NCBI RefSeq assembly: GCF_005116645.1
Contig: NZ_SWCM01000006.1
Coordinates: 186,001 to 250,000, forward strand
DNA length: 64,000 nt
Direction: 5' to 3'
Source of the DNA: Desulfopila sp. IMCC35006
Lineage (GTDB): Bacteria; Desulfobacterota; Desulfobulbia; Desulfobulbales; Desulfocapsaceae
Shown here: piece by piece, positions 27,420 through 37,400 of the stretch
How the letters are laid out: each line of letters opens with the position of its first letter
How positions within the stretch are numbered: the stretch's first letter is position 1
The notes under the pieces: model-generated
The model's input: only the letters and a program-made list of their open reading frames with translations
Databases searched by the model: none
What the model was told of the DNA's origin: nothing
Position numbers and translations under genes: made by a program

Positions 27420-28964
27420 ATGAAGAGTGCTCGATCCCCTTTGGGACGTGAGGCAAAAAAAATAAACCCCGAGCTGAACCAACAGATAACACCAGCATTT
27501 CTTGCTATTCTGGACGTCATTCTGACTTCAATCCACGAACCAGTCCTGGTCCTCGATGCCGAATTTAAAGTGATGCGGGCCAATCATGCATTCTTCCGGA
27601 CCTTCCATGTCAATGCCGATGAGGTCGAAGGGGTAACCATATATGATCTCGGCAACCGGCAATGGGACATCCCCAGACTGAGAGAGTTGCTGGAAAACAT
27701 CCTTCCTGAAAATTCAAAATTTGACAACTTCGAACTGGAACATAATTTTGAATCCCTGGGCCATAAGATACTTCACTTGAACGCCAAATGGATCCTCAGC
27801 GACAATAACCAGACCCAGCTTATCTTTTTGGCGATTGCCGATGTAACAGAGCTTGAATATAACCGAAGAGGTCTTGAGCAACTGGTCGAAAAGAGGTTGG
27901 TCGACCTCATCGAGGCAAAAAAAGAGGCGGAAAGCAGAAAACAGATAGCGGAAACGTCCCTGCTCGAAATAAAAAAGTTGAAAGACCTGCTGGAGGCGGA
28001 AAGAGCCTATCTGCAGGATGAAATAAAGCTGGAATACAACCATGAGAATATTCTCGGCAAAAGCGACGGGCTTAAACAGGTCCTCTATAAGATAGAACAA
28101 ATTTCACGCAGCAATACAACCGTTCTGATCCTTGGTGAGACAGGAACAGGCAAAGAGCTGGTTGCCCGAGCCCTGCACGGCTCCAGCCTGCGGAAAAACA
28201 GGGCCCTGATAAAAGTAAATTGTGCGACCCTGCCGGCAAACCTTATTGAAAGCGAATTATTCGGCCACGAGAAAGGTGCTTTCACCGGATCCCAGACCAG
28301 ACACCTGGGTCGATTTGAGGTTGCCGACGGCGGTACCCTGTTTCTCGATGAAATAGGAGAATTGCCCCTGGAGCTGCAGGCAAAACTGTTGCGAGTTATC
28401 CAGGACGGCGAGTTTGAAAGACTCGGCAGCTCTCATACCATCAAGGTTGATACGCGGCTCCTGGCCGCTACCAACAGAAACCTGGAAGAAGAGGTCCGCA
28501 ACGGCAGGTTCCGTGAGGATCTCTGGTACCGTTTGAATGTCTTTCCGATTACCATACCGCCTCTCCGGGACCGCCCGGATGACATTCCGCTTCTGGTCGA
28601 TTTTTATGTCAAGAAGATTGCCAAACGGATCGGCAAGACTATTGAAATCATTCCGACAGGCATAATGAATGCCTTACAGGACTACCACTGGCCCGGCAAT
28701 ATTCGGGAACTTGAAAATGTCCTCGAACGGGCGGTGATCAACTCGTCTGGCCCAAAACTGCGACTGGCCGATGAACTGAAGAAGCCGGTCAAGGAGCGCG
28801 GAGCCAGTCGGAAATCACTGCAGACAGTAGAGAAGGAGCATATCCTCCAGATACTGGAACAGACGAAGTGGAAAATAAGCGGCAAAGACAGTGCAGCCGA
28901 AATCCTTGGTCTTGATCGCAGCACCTTGCGCGCTCGCATGCGCAAGCTCAATATCGAAAAATAG
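27420..28964 (+). CDS. PAS-domain sigma54 enhancer-binding activator (copy 1)
   Basis: 514 residues: N-terminal PAS domain (about 35-155, FKVMRANHAFFRTFHVNADE), a coiled-coil linker (about 155-205), an AAA+ sigma54-interaction domain and a Fis-type HTH at 465-514. Walker A is GETGTGKE (about 238-245) and the Walker B block [20 protein letters not shown] (about 305-324). The sigma54-contact loop is GAFTGS (about 286-291), with Ser in place of the final Ala. There is no receiver domain, so it must respond through PAS (redox, ligand or energy state) and not by phosphorylation. The HTH ([20 protein letters not shown]) is nearly identical to that of copy 2 at 29838, so both should bind the same palindromes. 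The 160-bp upstream region shows no -24/-12 element. Confidence 0.93.
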   Translation: MKSARSPLGREAKKINPELNQQITPAFLAILDVILTSIHEPVLVLDAEFKVMRANHAFFRTFHVNADEVEGVTIYDLGNRQWDIPRLRELLENILPENSKFDNFELEHNFESLGHKILHLNAKWILSDNNQTQLIFLAIADVTELEYNRRGLEQLVEKRLVDLIEAKKEAESRKQIAETSLLEIKKLKDLLEAERAYLQDEIKLEYNHENILGKSDGLKQVLYKIEQISRSNTTVLILGETGTGKELVARALHGSSLRKNRALIKVNCATLPANLIESELFGHEKGAFTGSQTRHLGRFEVADGGTLFLDEIGELPLELQAKLLRVIQDGEFERLGSSHTIKVDTRLLAATNRNLEEEVRNGRFREDLWYRLNVFPITIPPLRDRPDDIPLLVDFYVKKIAKRIGKTIEIIPTGIMNALQDYHWPGNIRELENVLERAVINSSGPKLRLADELKKPVKERGASRKSLQTVEKEHILQILEQTKWKISGKDSAAEILGLDRSTLRARMRKLNIEK

Positions 28965-29074
28965 CATTCCCTTTTCCACGACAGAACCGGCAACTGCTTC
29001 CAACTGCCCCTTACCGGTATATCTTCCTCCCCTCCTCATCCTCTTGCCCGAATTCATCCGGGCTCCTTCTCTCA

Positions 29075-29106
29075 GGTCATATCTGACCACATGGTCATAT
29101 ATGACC
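29075..29106. promoter_or_regulatory. Paired palindromic activator sites upstream of the activator-2 operon
   Basis: GGTCATATCTGACC at 29075-29088 and the perfect palindrome GGTCATATATGACC at 29093-29106, 18 bp apart. The pair is itself flanked by CTCTCA and TGAGAG, making a larger imperfect inverted repeat of about 44 bp. It ends 100 bp before the -24/-12 element. Confidence 0.85.
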
Positions 29107-29205
29107 TGAGAGAGATGGCTATGAGTTCTTATCGATACGCTGCCTTTCAGGCAATTTTCCACAATAATCATAGGGATAGAAGAATCATTTTGAGAAAGCG
29201 CTGTC

Positions 29206-29220
29206 TGGCACAATGCTTGC
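29206..29220 (+). promoter_or_regulatory. Sigma54-type -24/-12 promoter of the activator-2 operon
   Basis: TGGCAC-AATGC-TTGC, full consensus. It serves the small basic protein, the YmgE-like gene and, with no terminator between, the second activator and probably the AAA+ gene. That arrangement would give positive autoregulation of activator 2. Confidence 0.85.
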
Positions 29221-29330
29221 GATATAAACCATAACAGGTCACCGCCAGGGAGTTGTGGAGTGGCGTCAGATCCGCATGAAGGCTTACAAGGACGTTCGAC
29301 TGAAAAAGTGAAACAAAAAGGAGTATGATC

Positions 29331-29462
29331 ATGGGCGACAAAGGTGGCAAAAAAGACAAAAGAAAGAGCCAGAAACAAAGCAGCAATAAGCAGGAACAAA
29401 AAGAAAAGACTCAGTTGCAAAAGCAACAAAAAGACAAACCGACACAGATATTGCCGAATTAA
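29331..29462 (+). CDS. Small Lys/Gln-rich hydrophilic protein
   Basis: 43 residues with a strong AAGGAG site 10 nt before the ATG at 29331. The product is almost entirely Lys, Gln, Asp, Glu and Ser (MGDKGGKKDKRKSQKQ ...), predicted to be disordered and very soluble, ending in TQILPN. It resembles the short basic stress peptides found beside YmgE-like genes, but no family is recognised. It is the first gene after the -24/-12 element. Confidence 0.65.
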   Translation: MGDKGGKKDKRKSQKQSSNKQEQKEKTQLQKQQKDKPTQILPN

Positions 29463-29505
29463 CAGCTCTTTTCGTTCTTGAGGAAATCTTTCCAAAGGAG
29501 ATGCT

Positions 29506-29766
29506 ATGAAAATCACAGGCTTGATTATATTTGCGCTGATCGGTGCCTGGGCTGGCTGGCGGGCAATGACCTTTATGAAAGGTGGCAAAATCGCCGCGCT
29601 GCCTAACGCAATAATTGGTGTACTCGGCGCGATTGCAGGCGGCCTGCTGTTCTGGTTTCTGACAATTAACATAGGCGGTTTAACTGGCTCGATAGTTATA
29701 GCTATTGTAGCAGGCATTTTTCTCCTTTATTTAATGGGATTTTTCAAGAAAACTCGAACCCGATAA
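29506..29766 (+). CDS. GlsB/YeaQ/YmgE family stress membrane protein
   Basis: 86 residues, AAAGGAG before the ATG. Three hydrophobic helices with the glycine-rich pattern of the transglycosylase-associated (YmgE) family: LIIFALIGAWAGWRAM, LPNAIIGVLGAIAGGLLFWF, GSIVIAIVAGIFLLYLMGFF. A short basic tail, KKTRTR, follows. Members are inner-membrane proteins induced by general stress; their activity is unknown. It sits between the small basic gene and activator 2 in the same predicted operon. Confidence 0.85.
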   Translation: MKITGLIIFALIGAWAGWRAMTFMKGGKIAALPNAIIGVLGAIAGGLLFWFLTINIGGLTGSIVIAIVAGIFLLYLMGFFKKTRTR

Positions 29767-29837
29767 CTGACACCTCACAAAGGGGCATGAGTATCTTCAC
29801 GAAATTCCTTCATTAAATACAAGAAACGATATCCACA

Positions 29838-31349
29838 TTGCCCGGGAAATCAGAAGTGAACAGACTGATTACAGAACCAGCCATTGAAGATTTTGCCGAT
29901 ATTCTGGATTCCATTCGCGAGCCCATTCTGCTGCTTAATGCCGATTTTAGAGTTGTAAAGGCTAATCATTCCTTTTACCGGACCTTCCGAGTCGAACAGG
30001 ACGAGACGGAGGGAGCCAGCATTTACGATCTTGGCAAACAACAATGGAATATTCCAGGACTGAGAGAACTGCTTGAAAAGATCCTCCCTGACAATTCGAA
30101 ATTTGATGACTTCGAGGTGGAACATACCTTTGCGACCATCGGCCGAAAAATAATGCACCTGAATGCTTGCCGGATCGAGAGAGACACAACAGAAAACCAA
30201 CTGATCTTTCTGGCCATTGAGGATGTAACCGACCGGGTAAATCACAAAAAACATCTTGAGAGGCTTGTTAAGAGACGAACTGCCGAACTTGTCATGGCTA
30301 AAGAAGAAGCGGAGAGAGGCAGGCAGGCTGCGGAAAACTCCCTTGCCGAAATACAGAAGTTAAAGGTTTTGCTGGAAGCAGAACGAGCCTATCTGCAGGA
30401 AGAGATCAAACTGGAATATGATCATGAGACCATCGTCGGACAAAGTAACGGTCTGAAATATGTACTTTACAAAGCTGAACAGATCGCCGGCAGCGATACC
30501 ACCGTGCTGATTTTGGGCGAGACCGGAACCGGAAAAGAGTTGGCTGCCCGTGCCATTCACGGGCTCAGTCCGAGAAAAAACCGTGCATTGATCAAAGTAA
30601 ACTGTGCCACTCTGCCGGCGAACCTCATTGAAAGCGAACTGTTCGGGCATGAAAAGGGTGCCTTTACAGATTCCCAGGCCAGACACCTTGGGCGCTTCGA
30701 GATTGCCGACGGGGCGACCATCTTTCTCGATGAAATCGGCGAATTACCTCTGGAATTGCAGGCCAAGCTGTTAAGAGTAGTCCAGGAGGGAGAATTTGAA
30801 CGTTTGGGTGGCTCCCACACCATCAGGGTCGATGCCCGGATTATTGCCGCCACCAATCGCAATCTTGAGGAGGAGGTCCGAAAAGGCACTTTTCGTGAAG
30901 ATCTTTGGTATCGACTGAATGTCTTTCCGATTACTATGCCGCCGCTTCGGGACCGGCAGGACGACATCCCGCTCCTCGTCGCTTTCTTCCTGAAAAAGAT
31001 CGCCAAGCGACTGGATAAACATGTTGAAATTGTTCCAAAAGAAACCATGCGTGCATTGCAGAATTACCGCTGGCCGGGCAATATCAGGGAGCTGGAAAAT
31101 GTACTCGAACGGGCGATAATCAACTCGGATGGCCCCAAACTTCATCTGGCTGATGAACTCAAGCAGGAGGTTAAAGGCTTCTCTGTCAGCCCAAAAACCC
31201 TGGAAGCGGTTGAGCGGGAACATATGACCCAGGTGCTGGAACATACCAATTGGAAAGTAAGCGGCAAAGACAGTGCAGCGGAAATCCTTGACCTTGACCG
31301 CAGCACCTTGAGAGCCCGCATGCGCAAGCTCAAAATCCAGAAGCCCTAA
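29838..31349 (+). CDS. PAS-domain sigma54 enhancer-binding activator (copy 2)
   Basis: 503 residues, a paralogue of the activator at 27420 throughout: PAS (about 25-145), coiled coil, AAA+ and Fis HTH ([20 protein letters not shown]). Walker A GETGTGKE starts near 227. The sigma54-contact loop is GAFTDS (about 274-279): the second Gly of GAFTGA is replaced by Asp. In NorR the equivalent Gly-to-Asp change lets the activator escape repression by its sensory domain, so this copy may be constitutively active once made. The start is uncertain: TTG at 29838 or GTG at 29856, both with poor ribosome-binding sites. It lies in the operon driven by the -24/-12 element at 29206, so it should amplify its own expression. 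Confidence 0.93.
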   Translation: MPGKSEVNRLITEPAIEDFADILDSIREPILLLNADFRVVKANHSFYRTFRVEQDETEGASIYDLGKQQWNIPGLRELLEKILPDNSKFDDFEVEHTFATIGRKIMHLNACRIERDTTENQLIFLAIEDVTDRVNHKKHLERLVKRRTAELVMAKEEAERGRQAAENSLAEIQKLKVLLEAERAYLQEEIKLEYDHETIVGQSNGLKYVLYKAEQIAGSDTTVLILGETGTGKELAARAIHGLSPRKNRALIKVNCATLPANLIESELFGHEKGAFTDSQARHLGRFEIADGATIFLDEIGELPLELQAKLLRVVQEGEFERLGGSHTIRVDARIIAATNRNLEEEVRKGTFREDLWYRLNVFPITMPPLRDRQDDIPLLVAFFLKKIAKRLDKHVEIVPKETMRALQNYRWPGNIRELENVLERAIINSDGPKLHLADELKQEVKGFSVSPKTLEAVEREHMTQVLEHTNWKVSGKDSAAEILDLDRSTLRARMRKLKIQKP

Positions 31350-31445
31350 GAGTCTGGCCATTACCTGCCAGCGCAACCATTTTCTCCATCTCGACGATTT
31401 CCCACGTCGGCAACATGGGAAAAATCCCTTAACCATCGGTACCTT

Positions 31446-32528
31446 ATGAACGAAGACCCAAATGACATTGGCAGACCAGAAGAATACTCACACAGAATCC
31501 TCGAACTGAGTGGGGTCCATTTCGAGCCGGAAGCCGCTGTTGACCTCTGGTTGAAGATCGTAAAGCATAAATGGCTGCTATCAGAGAAACTGGGTCGAGA
31601 TGTAGGCTTGCGGACTTCCTGTATAGATTTCCTCGAGAACATCGAGCAGGCCCCCGATGAGTTCATTGCCTATCAACGGCAAAGCATTCTTAATGAGCTG
31701 GGAGCCCAGATCATCGGCAGGGAGTTGTGGGATACCATAGCCGATTCCCAGCCTCCCAAGCAGCTGGTCCAACGGAGAATTATCCTTCCGCTTATGGAAG
31801 AAGACCTCTCGAAAAAACATGGCGTTGTCCCGCCCAAAGCCATCGTTTTCTTTGGACCTCCCGGTACGGGCAAGACCCATTTCGGCAAGGCGATAGCCGG
31901 CATCCTGTCCTGGCAGTATATAGAAATCGTCCCCAGCATGCTCATGGCAGACGGAGTCGAAAAGATCGGAGCCAACCTCCGTGAGATAATGGAACAGGTA
32001 AGAAACCTCGACGAAGTAGTGCTTTTTATCGATGAATTCGATGAGATCGCCGGCAGTCGTGACCGGGCCGACCGAATCGACAAGTCCATCACCAACGAAT
32101 TTCTCAAACAGATTCCACTATTCAAAAATCAACAAAACAAGCTCCTTTTGATGTGCGCGACCAATTACATTCGCCAGCTGGATGCGGCAATGCTACGTCC
32201 CGGCAGGTTTGACTGCATTATTCCGGTAGGTGGTCTGGACCGGGAGGGACGGACAACTATTCTCGAACATTTTCTGTCAAAACTCAATACCGGTCACATC
32301 GATTTGGACCGCATCATAGAAATGACCGCGGGATTCACGCCTGCGGATATCCAGTATCTTTTTCAGCAGGTTGCCCATTTTGCATTTGAACAGGAGTTGG
32401 CCAGTAAAGAAGATTATCTGGTAACTGCTGAGACTTTCGGCCTCATCAGGCCGAAAATACTACCCTCTTTGAGTGATAAGGTAATAAAGGAGTTTATTAA
32501 GGACAGTGTCACCTATTCACGGGTCTAA
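31446..32528 (+). CDS. AAA+ ATPase of the SpoVK/Vps4-like type
   Basis: 360 residues. The N-terminal 115 residues are helical and of unknown fold. The AAA core has Walker A FFGPPGTGKTHFGKAIAG (about 137-154), Walker B VVLFIDEFDEIAGSRDRADR, sensor 1 LMCATNYIRQLDAAMLRPGRF (arginine-finger region) and a C-terminal lid with FTPADIQYLFQQVAHFA. It is a remodelling ATPase or regulatory chaperone; the substrate is unknown. It follows activator 2 by 97 bp without a terminator, so it may be part of the same stress operon. Confidence 0.85.
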   Translation: MNEDPNDIGRPEEYSHRILELSGVHFEPEAAVDLWLKIVKHKWLLSEKLGRDVGLRTSCIDFLENIEQAPDEFIAYQRQSILNELGAQIIGRELWDTIADSQPPKQLVQRRIILPLMEEDLSKKHGVVPPKAIVFFGPPGTGKTHFGKAIAGILSWQYIEIVPSMLMADGVEKIGANLREIMEQVRNLDEVVLFIDEFDEIAGSRDRADRIDKSITNEFLKQIPLFKNQQNKLLLMCATNYIRQLDAAMLRPGRFDCIIPVGGLDREGRTTILEHFLSKLNTGHIDLDRIIEMTAGFTPADIQYLFQQVAHFAFEQELASKEDYLVTAETFGLIRPKILPSLSDKVIKEFIKDSVTYSRV

Positions 32529-32596
32529 CACGCTATGTGGCTCGGTGGACGCGATCATATTGCGAGGAAACGGTGCATGATCTTTACCCAGATCTG

Positions 32597-32670
32597 ATTG
32601 CCACTAAAGTTCAGCCCAGAAGGTCCAGAGGGATATGAGGTGACCTTTTGACGGGACGCCATATACCCAA
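32597..32670 (+). repeat. Single arm of a dispersed inverted-repeat element (copy 1)
   Basis: The segment beginning GATTGCCACTAAAGTTCAGC matches the left arm of the element at 58631 (about 33 of 37 bases). Its second half, GGGATATGAGGTGACCTTTT and on to GGGACGCCATATACCC, matches the reverse complement of that element's right arm. It therefore represents one complete arm without the partner, placed between the AAA+ gene and cardiolipin synthase. No coding potential. Confidence 0.75.
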
Positions 32671-32692
32671 ATAGCAGCAAATTATTCCTTCC

Positions 32693-33910
32693 GTGCTGAC
32701 AACTCCTCCCAACCACCCGAATGTTCAAGATCATCCTTCTATGGCTGCAATGAATCCAGACAATCAGATTACCCTGCTGCACAATGGGGAGGCTTATTTT
32801 CCGATGCTTGAAGCAGCCCTAGACCGGGCTGAACATCGAATATACCTGGAAAGCTATATTTTTGAAAATGACCAGACCGGGCGACGGATTGCTGAAGCGC
32901 TCCGACGAGCCGCCTTGCGTGGGGTAAAAACCCATCTGCTGATTGATGGATTCGGCTCGGACAGTCTGCCGAAAACCATGATTGCCTACCTTGAGGAGGC
33001 TGGTGTGTCGGTCATGAAATTCCGGCCCAAGATATCCCCCTGGACATTCCGGCGCCGGAGGCTGCGCCGCCTGCACCGGAAAATCGTCGTCATCGACCGG
33101 CAGCTGGCCTTTGTCGGCGGCATGAACATTATCGGTGATATAGAAATTCCCGGCTGTAAATCGCCGCATTTTGACTACGCGGTAAGCGTCGAAGGGCCGC
33201 TGGTGCATCAAATCTATGTTTCCTGCCGTCGGCTGTGGTTACGAGTATCCTGGTCCCACCACCTGCGTTTCATTCGGGACCGGGACCACGCAAGACACAT
33301 TCCTCCGCCAAAAGCCGCGGGACATATGCGCTCCAGCTTTCTGGTTCGCGATAATTTCCGCCATCGACGTGATATTGAAGATGCCTATCTGCAGGCAATC
33401 GACCAGGCAAAAAGTGATATTATTCTGGCAAATGCCTATTTTTTGCCCGGTGTGATTTTTCGCCATGCACTTGTGGCTGCAGCCCGCCGTGGAGTCCGGG
33501 TGGTTTTACTCCTGCAGGGGAAAATGGATCATCGATTGGCTTACTATGCATCACGTGCCCTCTTCGACAGCTTCCTCGATGCCGGAATCGAAATCTATGA
33601 ATACCACAAAAGCATCATGCACGCCAAGGTCGCGGTGATCGACAGTCACTGGGCAACGGTGGGATCTTCAAATCTCGACCCTTTCAGTCTGCTGCTTGCG
33701 CTTGAGGCAAATGTCGTCGTCGATGACCCGGATTTTGCAGCCGCATTAAAGGACAGCCTGGAACAGGCTATAATGATGGAGCCGAAGCGGCTCTCTGAAC
33801 AGAAATGGCGATCACAGCCGATCATGCTGCGGCTGATAAGCTGGCTCAGCTATGGGCTTACTCGAATATTGATCGGAATAGCGGGCTATGCTCCGAAAAC
33901 CGACCGATGA
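32693..33910 (+). CDS. Cardiolipin synthase, ClsB-like
   Basis: About 405 residues with two phospholipase-D HKD motifs: LHRKIVVIDRQLAFVGGMN (His about 128) and MHAKVAVIDSHWATVGSSN (His about 310). It joins phosphatidyl groups to make cardiolipin or a related phospholipid at the inner membrane. There are no N-terminal membrane helices, which together with the length fits ClsB more than ClsA. GTG at 32693, or ATG at 32741 or 32750, could be the start; none has a clear ribosome-binding site. Copy 1 of the dispersed repeat ends immediately upstream and may have replaced the native promoter. Confidence 0.88.
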   Translation: MLTTPPNHPNVQDHPSMAAMNPDNQITLLHNGEAYFPMLEAALDRAEHRIYLESYIFENDQTGRRIAEALRRAALRGVKTHLLIDGFGSDSLPKTMIAYLEEAGVSVMKFRPKISPWTFRRRRLRRLHRKIVVIDRQLAFVGGMNIIGDIEIPGCKSPHFDYAVSVEGPLVHQIYVSCRRLWLRVSWSHHLRFIRDRDHARHIPPPKAAGHMRSSFLVRDNFRHRRDIEDAYLQAIDQAKSDIILANAYFLPGVIFRHALVAAARRGVRVVLLLQGKMDHRLAYYASRALFDSFLDAGIEIYEYHKSIMHAKVAVIDSHWATVGSSNLDPFSLLLALEANVVVDDPDFAAALKDSLEQAIMMEPKRLSEQKWRSQPIMLRLISWLSYGLTRILIGIAGYAPKTDR

Positions 33911-33972
33911 AGCTGGTGCTCATCCCCCTGCTTCTTCGTCTGCCACGAATCGCAGCCGGAAAACGGGAAATT

Positions 33973-34003
33973 GGTCAGATATGACCATCGGTTATATATG
34001 ACC
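33973..34003. promoter_or_regulatory. Paired palindromic activator sites upstream of the glucan synthase unit
   Basis: GGTCAGATATGACC at 33973-33986 and GGTTATATATGACC at 33990-34003, 17 bp apart, ending 98 bp before the -24/-12 element. The spacer is strongly T/A-rich (34021-34075), suited to bending. Confidence 0.85.
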
Positions 34004-34100
34004 GTTGTCATATGGCGGACCACTATTTTTTCTGCCCTTTTTATTTTTTATTGTCTTGCAATATCAATCAGATAAAACTCCACGACAAACGAAAAAAACC

Positions 34101-34115
34101 TGGCACAGCGCTTGC
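34101..34115 (+). promoter_or_regulatory. Sigma54-type -24/-12 promoter for the DUF3185-like gene and ndvB
   Basis: TGGCAC-AGCGC-TTGC then TT, full consensus, 65 bp before the first gene. No terminator is seen before the cyclic glucan synthase gene, so both are predicted to be expressed from it. Confidence 0.85.
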
Positions 34116-34179
34116 TTAACTGTACTTAAACAAGAAATACCCGGACACTCCCGTTCGGACACTTTATGAGAGGGAACAA

Positions 34180-34401
34180 ATGAAAACAAACACACTTCTG
34201 GCTATCATCCTCATAGCGTTGGGGATTGTGGCATTCGTCTATCAGGGAATCACCTATACGACTAATGAAAAGGTGGTACATATCGGTCCGCTCGAAGTGA
34301 CGGCGGAAAAAACCAGAACAATACCGGTACCGCCAATAGTTGGTGCTCTAGCTCTCGCCGGAGGAATCATGCTGCTGGCAGTTGGAAGGAAAAAAGCCTG
34401 A
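34180..34401 (+). CDS. Small inner-membrane protein, DUF3185-like
   Basis: 73 residues, GAGAGGGAAC before the ATG. Two membrane helices (LLAIILIALGIVAFVYQGIT and IVGALALAGGIMLLAVG) flank a short extracytoplasmic loop with the conserved EKVVHIGPLEVTAEKTRTIP block. Such proteins are common in stress-gene clusters of Proteobacteria; function unknown. First gene after a full sigma54 promoter and 74 bp before the giant glucan synthase. Confidence 0.75.
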   Translation: MKTNTLLAIILIALGIVAFVYQGITYTTNEKVVHIGPLEVTAEKTRTIPVPPIVGALALAGGIMLLAVGRKKA

Positions 34402-34475
34402 ACAACCTTTCCAGCGGGTGAAATCATTCATGTTGCCTGAAAATCCTGCAAACTAAACACCAAAAAGGACAAAAT

Positions 34476-37400
34476 TTGAGCCGCACCATAATTAGAGGTT
34501 ATTATGCAAAACAGGATGAAGCTCGAAAAGCCCTTCTTGAGTTGACAAAAAAAGGATTTTCGGCCGCCGTCCTGATGCAAAAAGGCGTGAACGGCGCGAC
34601 TCAGACAGTGGACCCGTTTTGCCGGCGTCGTGCTGCCAGAGCAGGTTTGGTTGCCATACTGTCCGGTGGAACTGGCACCGTTATCTGCCTTTTTCTGCAC
34701 TGGTTGCAGTGGTTTACTGGCGGGGATATTTTCATTTTCCCGACAGTGATCCTGATGTGGGCAATAATCGGCGGACTAGCGGTTCTGGCCCTGTTCCGGC
34801 GAGAAAAGTTTGGCGTTACGCGCAGCATTATACGAAACCATGCCCGCTGGCTTGTGCCCGGAGAATCCGTCCTTATTCTCAACGTGCCGGTAGATCTATT
34901 ACCGATCGCAATGGTATTATTGCGTGAATGCGGCGATACCCCTCCTGCACTTTTTGTCCTGCATGCCGGCCGCGAGCGCCGTTTGGAGGCTCGGGGCCAG
35001 ACGGAAAAACTCTCCCCGACCCAGATTCTGGAACACGCCAGGCGCCATGCCAGCGAGCAGCAGGTGGACCAGAATCCCTGCCCTAACACCGGCTTGCTTA
35101 AACGTATCAGGCAGACTCGGCATTGGCTTCGTCAGGTATGCGTGGATCTCGCTGCGGCAAGCCGCCTGGAACAAAAAGCCACCCCGGCTGCCGATTGGAT
35201 ACTCGATAATGAGTACATTCTGGAGGAGAATGCCCGCGATGTGCTGCTCAACCTCCCGCGACGCTTTTTTCAGCAGTTGCCGAGCCTGGCCTCCGAGCCC
35301 TATCGGGGATTGCCCTGCATCTACGGTCTTGCCAAGAACCTTGTCGGCCATATGGATTTGCACCTGGATCGGGAGAATATTATCGCCTTTCTTGATGCCC
35401 ATCAATCGGTGCGAACACTGACCATCGGAGAGCTCTGGGCAATCCCCCAGATGCTGCGTATCGCCCTTATTGAAAGTATCCAAAGCCTGGCGGTCACGGC
35501 CCTGGCTGATCTTCGCGATCGGCAGTTGGCCGACTTCTGGGCGAACCGGCTGATCGCCGCCAATCGTCATGATTCCAACCAGCTCTTTGCATTTCTCTCC
35601 GAGCTTACGGTATCAGAGACCAAGCCCAGCCCCTATTTCGGCGTGCAGATGATAGGCCTGCTCTACGATGAGGCCGCCGCCCTGTCGCCAGTCCAGAACT
35701 GGCTCGAACGCACACTGAAAACGCCCCTGCATGATCTTCACCAGCGTGAATTGAACCGCCAGACCAGGGACCAGTTGACCTGCGGCAACGCCTTCACCAG
35801 TCTGCGCCACCTTGCGCTCTTGGACTGGCGGGAGATCTTCGAAAAGCTCAACCGGGTTGAACAGATATTGCGATTCGATCCGTCCGGTAACTATCCCGGC
35901 ATGGATTTCGCCACCCGCGACCGCTGCCGTGGGGCGGTTGAAGCAATCGCCCTTGCTGCAGGACAGCCCGAGGAGGAGATTGCCGCACATGTCATCAAGC
36001 TCGCCAAAGAAGCCATGGGGGCGAAAGGGGACAACGAACGCCGCAGCCACGTTGTTACCTGGCTTATCGGCGAAGGTCGGGCCGACCTGGGCCAACTGCT
36101 CTCTTTTCGCGAAGCTTACCATTACCGTTTTCTCGCATGGATCTATGCCCATCACACTACAGTATATTTCTTTACTATTGGCTTCTTCTTTACCCTGTTC
36201 CTGATGCTGGTAACCGGCTTCGCACTGCACCCCGGTCTGGGTGCGGCCGGAAGTTCCCCCGCTGCCTTTTTCGGCTTACTGTTGCTCCTGGTGATTCCCC
36301 TCAGCCAGCTGGCAATTGAGGTGGTAAATTACCTGATCACTCGTTTTCTGCCGCCCCGACCTTTAGCAAAAATGGACTTTGCCGATTCAGGGATTCCCGA
36401 CAGCTGCCGCACTCTGGTGGTCGTGCCGATGATGCTGACCGACAGCGAGACGATCAGATCCGAAGTAGAGAAGCTGGAGATCCGTTATCTGGCCAATAAG
36501 GAAACAAATCTTCTCTTCAGCCTGTTTTCTGATTATATCGACGCTGACGCAGTCTCCCTTCAGGGCGACAGCCTCCTGCTAAAGGATGCAAAAGAGCATA
36601 TTGAAGCTCTTAACCAGCGCCATGAGAACGGACGTTTCTTCCTGTTCCACCGCGAGCGCACCTGGAGCGAATCCGAACAGAAATATATCGGCTGGGAACG
36701 CAAACGGGGCAAACTGGAGGACCTTAACCGCTTTATTGACGGCACACGGCCCGAGAATGCACCAGTCCTGATTCATGTAGGAAACCCGGACCATTTGGCG
36801 AACGTCCGTTTCATCATCACCCTGGACAGTGATACCCAGTTGCCGCACGCGACCGCCCGCAGGATGGTCGAGACCCTGGCCCATCCACTGAATCAGCCCC
36901 GCTTCGACGATTCCGGCCGGATCGTTGCCGGTTCCTACACTATCATCCAGCCGCGGGTGAGCCCGACCCTGACCAGCACGAGTATCTCGAACTTCAGCCG
37001 TCTTTTCGCCGATGCCGTCGGGATCGACCCCTACACCGCGGCTATCTCCGATGTCTATCAGGATCTCAGCGGCGAGGGGTCGTACCAGGGCAAAGGTATC
37101 TACGATGTACGCGCCTTCAGCCGGATTCTGTCGGGACGATTCCCGGAAAACTGGATCCTGAGCCACGACCTGATCGAAGGCGCCCATGTCCGGGTGGGTC
37201 TGGCCAGCGATATCGAGCTGTTCGATGACTTTCCGCAAGGATATCAAAGCTATGCCAAGCGGGCTCATCGGTGGATTCGCGGTGACTGGCAGATTGCCGG
37301 CTGGATTTTCCCCCGCGTACCGCAGGCGGATGGCAGCCGGGGACCAAATCCGCTGTCGCCACTCAATCGCTGGAAGATTATCGACAACCTGCGCCGGAGC

